Positions 10,435 through 19,446 of a DNA stretch of 35,154 bases are shown here, in pieces. The DNA is from Gloeophyllum trabeum ATCC 11539 (lineage: Eukaryota > Basidiomycota > Agaricomycetes > Gloeophyllales > Gloeophyllaceae), in assembly GCF_000344685.1 (NCBI RefSeq), contig NW_006920410.1, positions 1,497,716 to 1,532,869 on the forward strand, written 5' to 3'. The translations under genes were made by a program, and so were the position numbers. Numbering within the stretch: position 1 is the first letter of the stretch; every line of letters begins with the position of its first letter. The notes under the pieces are model-generated. The model was given only the letters and a program-made list of their open reading frames with translations, did no database searches and was not told the origin of the DNA.

Positions 10435-10694
10435 TACAGGGCCTGTGTCCGCGATACGGCGCGATTTAGGTATATGGCTGATGTTCTCTATAAAGCAAGT
10501 AATATAATTTTGTCTCCTTCACCGCTGTTGCGAACACGTCCATGAGTACAATATGCTATGTTCCGAATCCATTTTCCTGTAGTTTGTCGTGGAAGACCAA
10601 GTCTGCACGTCTACGGAATATGCCGTCGTTCGTGTAATCGCCTTGACGCGTTTGAGTCGCATCCACCAAGGGCTTCTTCTGGGTTTACCACTAC

Positions 10695-13600
10695 ATGGCT
10701 GGGCGAGGATCTGCTACTTCACTGGCGTCCCTCGCGTCTCCGGTGACTCTTCTGAAATCTATACAGGGTACCCCTCGTGGCTCTTCAGCCAATATACAGA
10801 ATCCACCCGATGGAGAGACGCCACGGATGGTTGCACGGCATGCCTCTAACAACAAAGTGCCGGTGAACGGCCTTGAAGACGACGTGGACATGGATGATCC
10901 AGATCAGCTCTTCGTGAAATACCCTGTCGCTCATGTCAAGGCCATTCAAAGTCGTTTACGGTGATAACCCTCGGTTTGAGTTATGTAGGGTACCGGATGT
11001 CTGACGTAGATGGTGTAGGGCTGATGCGGACGCAAAGCAGGAGGAGCTCAGACAGATGGTTGGGTGCGTAAGCCTACTGCGCATGTACACTACGTATTCA
11101 GACCGCAAATGAAAGCACAGGGAACGATATCGAGACCTCTTGCAGGCATCGACCTCCATTATCTCCTTGTCAGCGTCCGCCAGACATGTAGTGGATGCTC
11201 TGGAGGATATGAAGGCTGCTATTCCATCACGAGAGCAAATCTCTTCTCCTGTCAGACCCTCCCATGCGCAGCAGGATGGCGAGTACCTCACGGACATGGC
11301 GCTACTGCATGGTATTAACTAGCTTGAATCAGACGCACAGCTACAAAGCCTGCAATCATTGTCTACGCATATCAAGCTCCTCTTGGATGCCCCTGAACAT
11401 ATATGGCGTCTCTTGGAAAGGAAACAATACCTGAAGGCAGCGTGGCTTTTCCTCTTGGCTCGCGTGGTTCATCGAGCCCTCTCAAATGACGATGCGGATA
11501 ATAAGGAGAGTTGGGAAAGCCATGGAATAGATGTCGAGGTACGTTTAGACTACTCAACTACCTCAAAACTCGGTACGAAGTGAGTCCAGGAACAATTCCC
11601 TCTGGTTCAACGCCAATGGGACACCGTCTCCCAATTTCGTTCTCAAATAACGCACAAGGCAACTCTGTCGCTCAGGGAGCATGCCATGTCGTCAACAGTG
11701 CGCCTCTTCAAATAGTTTTGGTATCATAATCGCGTTGACGCGCTTATCTGGAATAGGATATTTGCGCTACCCTGCTGACGCTCCATTTTCTAGATTCCCG
11801 GCCGCTGGTTGATACATTGTCCGTGTTTCTGTCCCAGCGCCGCAGGACTGTCAGTTCTTTATTATCGGACCACACGATGCGCAAAGAGGGAAATGGACAT
11901 GTCTACCGACGCTCGTCCCATGCTCAGACTAGACGGTCTAAGATCCGCAAATCCGTCGTCCATGAAGTCAAGGGGAAAGTACAGGCGGTACTGGATGTTA
12001 TCTCTGGGACTGTGTCGACAGCTAGGGACATTTTTCGAGAAGACGCTGATACGGGGCCATGCCTGATCAGGCGAGTTCTAGGCTTCATTCAGTCAGATCA
12101 CTCCAGTTCGTCTGTGGATGCCCTGCCAAAAGAGCTTCAGTTTACAACTATAAGCTTACTCACCGATCTACCGTCGTCAACGCACCTCCTATACCTGCCT
12201 CAAAATATCAAAGCGTATAAGCCATATGTTGACCTCTCTTCCTCGTCGTCCAGGGTGCAGCCATCCCATCTGCACACGAGATTGCACGACTGGTTCGACA
12301 ACGCTCTACAAGACTGTCTTCCGTCGGTTGAGCGCTGGTTGGAGGATTTGAACAGCGTCGAGGAGGTATGGAAAGTGCGTAGGGCGGTTCTCCAAGGGCT
12401 GCGAAGCAGCAAAGGTTTGCACGACGCAGAAAGAAAACGTTTAAGCACCGCTCTCGACGACTTATATACCAAGCGTGTGTTGTCCATGTGGACAATGACT
12501 CTGTCACTTGTAGCCCGGAATTTCAAGGAAACGTTCTCTTCGGTTATGGCGAATATTGGATGTGCAGGGAATGGTCTGTGCACCATTGTGTTCTCAGAGC
12601 GTGGACGTGCAACTCATCCTGTTTTATCGATTAGATACGTCCTCGCTCAACACTTTCTCACATACACTCTCATTACATCTGCCTCAGGCGGACGGAATCG
12701 CTACACCGAATATTGACGCGTTTCTGAAATATAAGGCAGCGATTCGCCACCAGTTATCTGGTCGAACAACACTCCTGGACCAAGTGCTGGAGAGTTTGGA
12801 GATTCCAGCACTGGAACTATCTAGAAGTTTACAGGCCGTCCAAAGCGAGAAGGATGATTCGGAGTTAGTCTCAGGTTCTATCCCACTGCGCCTGTCGTCT
12901 GACTATGTCGCCAGAGAATTAGTAGGGTCGATGTTGCATGAATACCGCCTAGAAGCAAATGTCACCTGCTCGCAAGTCCTGGAGGCATTGGAGTCGAGCT
13001 TGAACAATCTTTCCGATGAACAAGGTTGTTTCGAGTACTTTCTGGGTCGCCGCCGTTGTTCACATATATCAAACAGACTTTCCCCTGCACAAGATTATAT
13101 TCATTGCGCAGGTTGCCGATGCGCTGGAATCTGCCTCCGAATTTTCGAAGCATATCGGATGTAGTGCGCAGGTCGCAGAAGGTCAGTCATGTTCGCCGTT
13201 CCGACACGGAATTCACAACGTCTAGCTTGCTCACAGATTTTCGTTCCGGGATGAGGCGGCTGCATCACGGCAGTGTGGACAAGTGGAGAAAGAGGAATAT
13301 CGAGCTAAGCGTGCAAGACTACTGGCGGTGCCTCACTTCCACGCGACATGGGTCCACATCTACGGGTGCGCATTATGAACACTCCCATTTATTCTCTTAT
13401 CAATGAAGGCTCGATAGCTCACCGTCTCCACTCTCGACCGTCATCTGCCTTGATGCAGTGCTTATCGTCTTTAGTGTCGTCCGTTCATCAGTTCGGAATG
13501 GCCTACCGTCCCGAATCAATGCGAGGGCAGGCAGATGAGACACTTCGGTCTTTTATGACTAGCATATTGACCAGTGCCGAGAGCGAAATTTCCAAGTTCG

Positions 13601-14022
13601 ATTCGGGAGAAGCGCTTGGAGATCTGGTGTTCCTGCAAAAACTCGTAGAACTCCGAGGAGATGACTGGCTTGATACCTCGAACTCCATTACGTCCACCAT
13701 TGCGATGTTACGACGGAAGGTTAGTCTGATACTAGCGACTTCGTCTCGTCTTCTGACGCATAGTCACTTCCATACTCCGAAGTTTCCGGAGTCATCTCCC
13801 CCGGTCTCGTTGGAAGACTCTTCCCTTGATTACTTACGACGAACGCAACTTCTGCTTGACCCATTGCTACCTCCAATCACACAAGAGGGCAACGAGAAAC
13901 AGACGAGTCTTCTTCGTTTCGGGCTTCCTTCAGCGGAATCCAATGCGTATCCTGTCATAGACCTTGTGAAGCCGTCTGCACGATTTGGCCTGCTCTTGAT
14001 CGAGAATAGCACATTGCGATAG
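10695..14022 (+). CDS. COG1: Conserved oligomeric Golgi complex subunit 1
   Basis: Ten exons (10695-10960, 11019-11063, 11121-11278, 11333-11538, 11590-11697, 11757-12542, 12598-13024, 13077-13181, 13237-13365, 13409-14022) join in phase to 947 aa. The Vps51-type N-terminus is clear: DPDQLFVKYPVAHVKAIQ, then GERYRDLLQASTSII at about residue 104, then IKLLLDAPEHIWRLLERKQY and AAWLFLLARVVHR. Later blocks include DSRPLVDTLSVFLSQR, LSGRTTLLDQVLESLE, KIIFIAQVADALES and a C-terminal PSARFGLLLIE. COG1 belongs to lobe A of the tether for retrograde vesicles within the Golgi. Intron 11279-11332 fits only as GC-AG (GCGAGT donor), since the GT alternative would be 21 nt. Donors of introns 12543-12597 (GTTATG) and 13025-13076 (GTTGTT) are weak, so exon edges there are less certain than the gene call. 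Confidence 0.88.
11279..11332 (+). other. Candidate GC-AG intron in COG1
   Basis: Donor GCGAGT after GATG, acceptor GAATCAG, 54 nt, phase 1. It contains an in-frame TAG, so it cannot be coding in the COG1 frame. A GTACCT donor 4 nt inside gives a 50-nt intron but breaks the frame, and the only phase-compatible GT donor leaves 21 nt. Splicing at GC yields QQDDAQLQSLQSLSTH leading into the conserved LLLDAPEH block. Confidence 0.55.
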
Positions 14023-14584
14023 CGTTATACCCTTTCGTGACCGTAGTCATAATCAAGGTGCCATTCCTCTCGTGCCGTCCGGGAGACCTGACTCAGCTCC
14101 TACTACCGCGTTGCCCATGTTATCGGCCTAGGGACAGGCCGAGGCATAGTGACTCCCCATTTCATACACATGTCTCGCGTGTATGGCTACGGCCTTCATG
14201 CAGCCGTTAATAACCCCCTCCCCCCCCCTTCGATGATGCGGTAACCGACTTTCTTATTGTTCCTTCTCACTAAATAATAACGTTGCGGCCAATTGGTTGA
14301 GAGGCTTACGATATCTTGTTCCATCTTACTTCTGGATGCATTGTTCGATTATCAGAGATGTTTCAGGTGATATATTTGACGCCAGCAGATGCGCAGCCTT
14401 AATAACATCACAGGGCCCAGCTGAAGGGAGATTACGGGTACCCTTTCTTGACCTTCATGGTTGCTGATGCTCTTGACCTCCACTTGGAGTCTTGCCCATT
14501 CCGCGTCGCTTTCTTACTTTGAATCTGCTCTGGTAGCTGAGATCAGATCGCTCACTCTTCCACAGAGCATTTTAAAGCATCCTC
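14023..14584. other. Intergenic region COG1 / receptor gene
   Basis: About 560 nt downstream of COG1 and upstream of the seven-TM gene, holding the 3' UTR of one and the promoter of the other. A C-rich run lies near 14217-14230. No gene or RNA was recognised. Confidence 0.5.
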
Positions 14585-16190
14585 ATGTTCAGTGGTAGGG
14601 ACCTGCAAGCTGCGACTTGTGAGTGGCTCCCCGCGGCTCGTATTGCTCATTATAAATGCAACCTCTATTGCAGGGATCAATGCTGGCGACGACACGCCAT
14701 CCTTGGCCTCATTGAAGCCCGTGTATCTCGCCTTACATATTGTTGGAGGGCACATTGGCCTGCCGCTCCTCGTTCTGACTTTCCTGCTCTCTAAACGCGC
14801 TTCATGCCATCCGACGCTCATGAACTTCTGTATTATATGGATACTGTATTCTGTATTCTACTGCCTGACGTGCGTACCCGCCAGGCAGCAAATATATGAA
14901 TCTAATTATCGTTAATCTCCCAGTGCGTACGACAAGAACGGTCTCACGAACCCCAGTTCCCCTAGCAAGCTCTGTCTGGCGCAAGCAATCCTGATCAATG
15001 GAGCCTCGCCTATGTGAGTGGTTGAAAGGTTTGATACACTCCCCACTTAAACGCTTGTCTCTGCAGGGCAGCGGTCGCTGGCGTCGCTGTCACGGTGCAA
15101 GTAAGCTGATCCACATTTCCTCGCTACTAATATCTCACATCTCTTGTCAGCTCTGGTCTATGTTTAATGAGCCGCATTTCTATGTCTCCGGATGGCGCAA
15201 AGCTTCGCGACGGGCGGATCTTGCACTAGTAAGGCATTGTCGGACGATTCCCGCTCGCAGGGTATATTCTTACTCGTATTGTCTAGGCGTTAGCTCCACC
15301 TTATCTAACTTTCCTCGTTTTCGCCATGGCTAGCGGTCTTGTGAGTTAAACGACCTTTATGCAGCCATGGACCCATGCTTACCGCCCCTGAGCAGATTAT
15401 CGCAGCTCACCCAGAAATGGTGGGCGCCCCTTCTGGATTGTATTGCTCCGTTCAGATTGATCCGCTGTAAGTATTGTCAGCGGCCAACCTCGTGCGAGTC
15501 CACTTATAATCAATATGTTCTCAGACAAGACATAGTAGCCGTATTTTGCGCTCTTATGGTCGCTGTGATAACAGGATTCGGAGGTTAGTACTATGCATCT
15601 TACCAACCGAATGACAATTGACACCAAGGCCAGTCGCAATAGCGATCAAGTTTTCTCGGCGATGGGTCAAGACCCAGCAAGCCTTTCCACTAGCTAAACG
15701 GAGGCCTTCCATATCCATGTCCTTGCGAGTAGCCATTCTCATATTCTATACCTGGGTTACGCTAGGGTGAGTCTGATGTACGTTCGAATGCCAAGGTCAC
15801 TAGTTGTTGACGCACCTAAGGGTTTGTATAGTGCTAGTGGTCCATTCGAAATGGGCACTGCCGTACATGATCATGGCGTCCCGTGAGTGACATGACATCG
15901 TGCTTGACGAGTTCACTGACTGCGTAGCGGTAGTTCCTCTAGTAGCCTTTCTTATTTTTGGGACGCAGAAGGTACGCCGCTGAGTCTCTCTCGAAAGGAC
16001 AGTGATTTTGACAGATCTAATGTAGGACGTCTTCCACGTTTGGTGCTTCTGGAGGTGGTGGAGGCACAAAGATTCGGATGGAAGGGAATGTCCTCAGGCG
16101 GACAGCCGGAGACCATCGGAAGCTGAGCTCATGTTGGAGGAGGCACTGCGAACTCCTATACTCGCAGTTCCAGAAACTAAGAAGTCGTAG
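14585..16190 (+). CDS. Orphan fungal seven-transmembrane receptor-like protein
   Basis: Twelve small exons (14585-14618, 14674-14869, 14924-15013, 15067-15100, 15151-15228, 15287-15340, 15393-15466, 15525-15583, 15634-15766, 15821-15882, 15928-15971, 16026-16190) give 340 aa in phase. Seven hydrophobic segments appear in order: around VYLALHIVGGHIGLPLLVL; LMNFCIIWILYSVFYCL; INGASPMAAVAGVAVTV; LAPPYLTFLVFAMASGL; IVAVFCALMVAVITGFGVAI; VAILIFYTWVTLGVCIVLVV; MASPVVPLVAFLIFGTQ. The extracellular loop before TM5 contains GLYCSVQIDPL and the cytosolic tail starts KDVFHVWCFWRWW, layout I associate with orphan GPCR-like families expanded in mushrooms. Ligand and G-protein coupling cannot be told from sequence. 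The exon 7 acceptor could be 15393 or 15396 (both in frame). Confidence 0.75.
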
Positions 16191-16395
16191 AAATATTGCG
16201 GTTGACAGCAAAGATTTGTTCTACCGGCGTTTCCAACGGTTGCATTAACATGTCGTAACGACCATTTCACGTCGACGCAATGTGAAGACGGTCCACCCAA
16301 AGGAAAGCTTGCCGCGAGCGCGATACAGACAGCCGAGATCCAATGCATTACCTCCCTGAACCATACATGTCGCCAGCGATACAGAAAGCGGAAGA

Positions 16396-16815
16396 TTATG
16401 CACCTCCCCTATTGACGAAGTGAGACGGACGTTCGACGAACAGAGATAGCAGACATACACTAGGATATTATTGCTGCATCGACAGTAAGAACGCTGACGT
16501 TGAAACAACATAAGAGAAGACTCACATAGGGATATGGATCAGCTTCACGAAGTACCCAATGAAACCTATGATGGCGAAACCAATGGCGACAGCACGGCAG
16601 ATCTGAGTGAACTCTATTGAAGTACTATGAGTATCGCCAAGGGAGAATCATATTCGGTACGCACCCTTCTGGGAAGGTTTTGTGCAGCGGGTGAGGAACT
16701 GTAAAGAGGACACGGTAAGCCGGTTAACTTGGTCTCGCACCAGGACTCGTACCTGCTTCCCATCCCTAATAAACTCTTGCGGTACTTCGATGAACTCTTT
16801 GACCTTTTCCGACAT
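16396..16815 (-). CDS. SSS1: Sec61 translocon gamma subunit (SSS1/SEC61G)
   Basis: Tail-anchored subunit that clamps the Sec61 channel at the ER membrane. Five exons (16815-16753, 16698-16665, 16613-16526, 16473-16459, 16408-16396) give 70 aa, the size of animal SEC61G (about 68). The protein starts [19 protein letters not shown], continues [13 protein letters not shown] (family hallmark), then one transmembrane helix ([18 protein letters not shown]) and ends HIPINNILVGGA. The last two exons are 15 and 13 nt; without them the conserved C-terminus is lost. Donors GTACGA, GTGCGT, GTGAGT and GTATGT all pair with YAG acceptors in phase. It converges on the receptor gene with 205 nt between stops and shares a divergent promoter with the PPR gene. 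Confidence 0.95.
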
Positions 16816-17054
16816 GACGAAGAGACCAGTGGGAAAATAGGAAGGAGAGTAAGGATTGGAATTAGCGACGTGCCAGTGATATGCGTGTGGACAAGCCCTA
16901 CGTGTAAGTGCCACAATCCATATTGCAGCCAGGTTCCCACGCCCTGCTTTCGACAACCAGCTACGCTTGGGCGGACTGGTGCGTTAAACGTCTTACATCG
17001 TGCCTTGTAGGACTCGTGCTGAAGCTCCTTTTCCTCTAACGCTAGCCCGCATGA
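16816..17054. promoter_or_regulatory. Shared divergent promoter region, SSS1 / PPR gene
   Basis: The start codons of SSS1 (-) and the PPR gene (+) are 239 nt apart and face away from each other, so both promoters lie here. Small open frames crossing it are not supported. Confidence 0.6.
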
Positions 17055-19310
17055 ATGTCCCTATGGAGGGGGTCTGTTAGATCCACTGAATTCCTACGCT
17101 ACGCGCAGCCATGGTCACGGAGGACTCTTCAGCGATCTACAGTCCCCGTCAATGTCCTTTCTGGAACAGTTACTGCGGCGAATCCTCTTGTATTTCAAGG
17201 ACGATCGATACAACTCCAATTCCGGCCTCCCAGTGAACTTCGTACTTTGGTCAGGACGTTCCAGAAAGCCCTGAGTGAAAAGTATGCACCCCGCGTTCGT
17301 CAGACATATGCGGATTTGGCGCGTTTCCTGAAAGAAAAGAGAGGCCCCAATGCAGCGGCGACCACATCTTACAATCTCAATGAGCAACAGCTCATGCACA
17401 GTATTCGAATCCTCCTTACTGCGGGAACTACGGAGGACATCGACACCGCGAAGCATATCTTCTCCGATATGACTGTCTTGCACGGCATTCGAGTGCAGCG
17501 GGGCATGCATGATGAAGCTGTCACTACGCTTTTGAAGTATGGCCACACATACGTTGCGTTCGACTGGTTAAGGAATATGGTGGAGGATGAAGATCCCTTC
17601 TATCCGAGCGACCAGGCGTGGCTTAGCTTCCTCGATCATTTGGATCAGATAGGGACTTCATCTCTCATTCTGCCAACCATCGGTCTAATACGGAAAGGGC
17701 GGATAGCGTCGAGAAACCCCGATAACCTTTTGCCTGAAATGGCTTCGGTCATTCTACGTGTCCTGGCCAAGGATGTTCTCTCCCTCGGCGACCTCTCGAT
17801 TTTACTAGAAGAGTTGAGGAGGGATTATCTACCAGAGGAAGAATCCGAAGTCGCCAAACTGTGGAAGACTTATTCGAGTCGCCCGGACTTGTCCTCCCAC
17901 GCAGCTCTCGTCCGCGAACACTTCCAGTACCTGAAGTTCCAGCGCTACAACGACAAGTTGGCTGAAGAATGCATGAGGTACGGACGTCGTGCAGCTCTCA
18001 AGCTGTTCAAGACGTACGCTACTCGGGGTTTCCGACCGCAACCAAGCACATTGGATGTAGTGTTAGGCGACGCGTCCTCTGTCGGCGAGCTGCGGGAGCT
18101 GGAGAGAGAGATGGATGTCACTGCGACTTCTTCGGGTTGGTCTTTGGTGGTTAGAAACGCTCTACGCGACGGAACGGTTAAGCAGGCGGAGACCATCTAT
18201 TCTGAGGCCCGCGCTTCTGGAATACAAGTGGACCAGGACATAGCTGTCGCTCTCATCGAAGCTGTATGCGTCTATTCGAGGCCTCTTCAGACTCCCGAGG
18301 ACGGCATCATCGACACTGCACTCCGCATTTACGAGGACTCCGTCAAGTCTCAACCCGTGGAGAAACCTGACCCTGGAATTTTCATCGTTCTCCTGCGTAC
18401 TCTGCTTGCATCGTCCAACAGAACGAAGTACCTTCCTATCGCCACAACTTTGATCCAAGACATGCGCAAGTTCGACGTAACCACGAGTAGCTCCACTATG
18501 TGCACCATCATCCTCCTGCTTTGGCGGGTTTCAACGACCTTTGATTGGAACCTCGCAATATACAAGTGGGTCAAGAATCAATGGCCTGACCTTTCTCCCA
18601 GCGGGGAAGAGTATATGACACTTCTGCGCGCGATTTGCAAAGCCCCTTGCGCGGAGACAAGTGCATTAGTTCCGGAGCAGTACTTTCAGATTGTCAGAGA
18701 CATGCGCCGAGACAGACGTCCCGTAACTGAGGACGTCTACATCCCTATTATGTCTCAACACCGAGCTATTGCCCGTGGCCAAATACGCGAGGATGCTGTC
18801 ATTGCAGCTAGGCGTCTTCATCAATTCCTCATGGTGGAACCTGCTTTTACCCCGAGCACGGTCCTATGGAATCGCTTGATGGAGACATACATAGCAGTGG
18901 GTTCGCTGGGGGATGCCTACCGTGTGTGGGCTCGCCTTCAGCTGAGTGGGCGATATGACAACACCACTCTCAGGATCATCGGTGACGCCTGCAAGTCTAG
19001 AGGAGAAACATCTCTCGCGCAGAAGATATACGCTCAAGTCCACTCCTCTGGCTTCAGACTGGATCAAAAGAACTGGAATACATGGCTGGAATGTCTCTGT
19101 CGAGAAGATCTGCTCGATGAAGCGATGAGGCTACTGTGTCTCGAAATGGGCCATCCACTGCAGGATGTTACTCCCGACGTCGAAAGCGCGCGCGTTGTCT
19201 TAGCTTGCGCACAGAGAAACGATCGGTACGAGAAAACGGCGTCCCTCATACGGCTGCATCTCCCGAAACTATGGAAAATATTACCGGATACGTTGAAGAT
19301 CCGGAATTAG
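17055..19310 (+). CDS. Mitochondrial pentatricopeptide-repeat (PPR) protein
   Basis: A single intronless frame of 751 aa, unusual here because most neighbours are split. The N-terminus MSLWRGSVRSTEFLRYAQPW is rich in Arg and Ser and nearly free of acids, like a mitochondrial targeting peptide. The body is alpha-helical repeats with PPR character, e.g. AETIYSEARASGIQVDQDIA, ALRIYEDSVKSQPVEKPDPG, DAYRVWARLQLSGRYDNTTL and LAQKIYAQVHSSGFRLDQKN, spaced by about 35 residues toward the C-terminus. Such proteins bind organellar RNA and control processing, stability or translation of mitochondrial transcripts; the target cannot be inferred. An ATG at 17051 is in another frame, 4 nt upstream of the chosen start. 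It converges with GCV2, 136 nt apart. Confidence 0.85.
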   Translation: MSLWRGSVRSTEFLRYAQPWSRRTLQRSTVPVNVLSGTVTAANPLVFQGRSIQLQFRPPSELRTLVRTFQKALSEKYAPRVRQTYADLARFLKEKRGPNAAATTSYNLNEQQLMHSIRILLTAGTTEDIDTAKHIFSDMTVLHGIRVQRGMHDEAVTTLLKYGHTYVAFDWLRNMVEDEDPFYPSDQAWLSFLDHLDQIGTSSLILPTIGLIRKGRIASRNPDNLLPEMASVILRVLAKDVLSLGDLSILLEELRRDYLPEEESEVAKLWKTYSSRPDLSSHAALVREHFQYLKFQRYNDKLAEECMRYGRRAALKLFKTYATRGFRPQPSTLDVVLGDASSVGELRELEREMDVTATSSGWSLVVRNALRDGTVKQAETIYSEARASGIQVDQDIAVALIEAVCVYSRPLQTPEDGIIDTALRIYEDSVKSQPVEKPDPGIFIVLLRTLLASSNRTKYLPIATTLIQDMRKFDVTTSSSTMCTIILLLWRVSTTFDWNLAIYKWVKNQWPDLSPSGEEYMTLLRAICKAPCAETSALVPEQYFQIVRDMRRDRRPVTEDVYIPIMSQHRAIARGQIREDAVIAARRLHQFLMVEPAFTPSTVLWNRLMETYIAVGSLGDAYRVWARLQLSGRYDNTTLRIIGDACKSRGETSLAQKIYAQVHSSGFRLDQKNWNTWLECLCREDLLDEAMRLLCLEMGHPLQDVTPDVESARVVLACAQRNDRYEKTASLIRLHLPKLWKILPDTLKIRN

Positions 19311-19446
19311 ACGTAGTTTACAGTGGCTAGACAAAGACATAATGATACAGTCTAAATGCGCGTGTGGTTGAGCATCGCGGTGTGATCTATGTAAAGCAAA
19401 TGACTCTGGCCTGGAGCTTGAGAACATCAACAACGTATGATCTGGC

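Noticed and set aside
11300..11320. A 21-nt GT-AG 'intron' in COG1 (donor at ATG|GTATTA)
   Set aside because: Phase would fit, but 21 nt is too short for spliceosomal splicing; the 54-nt GC-AG option is preferred.
15554..16211. Minus-strand frames over the receptor gene
   Set aside because: Opposite the hydrophobic helices of the seven-TM gene; no motifs and no consistent splicing.
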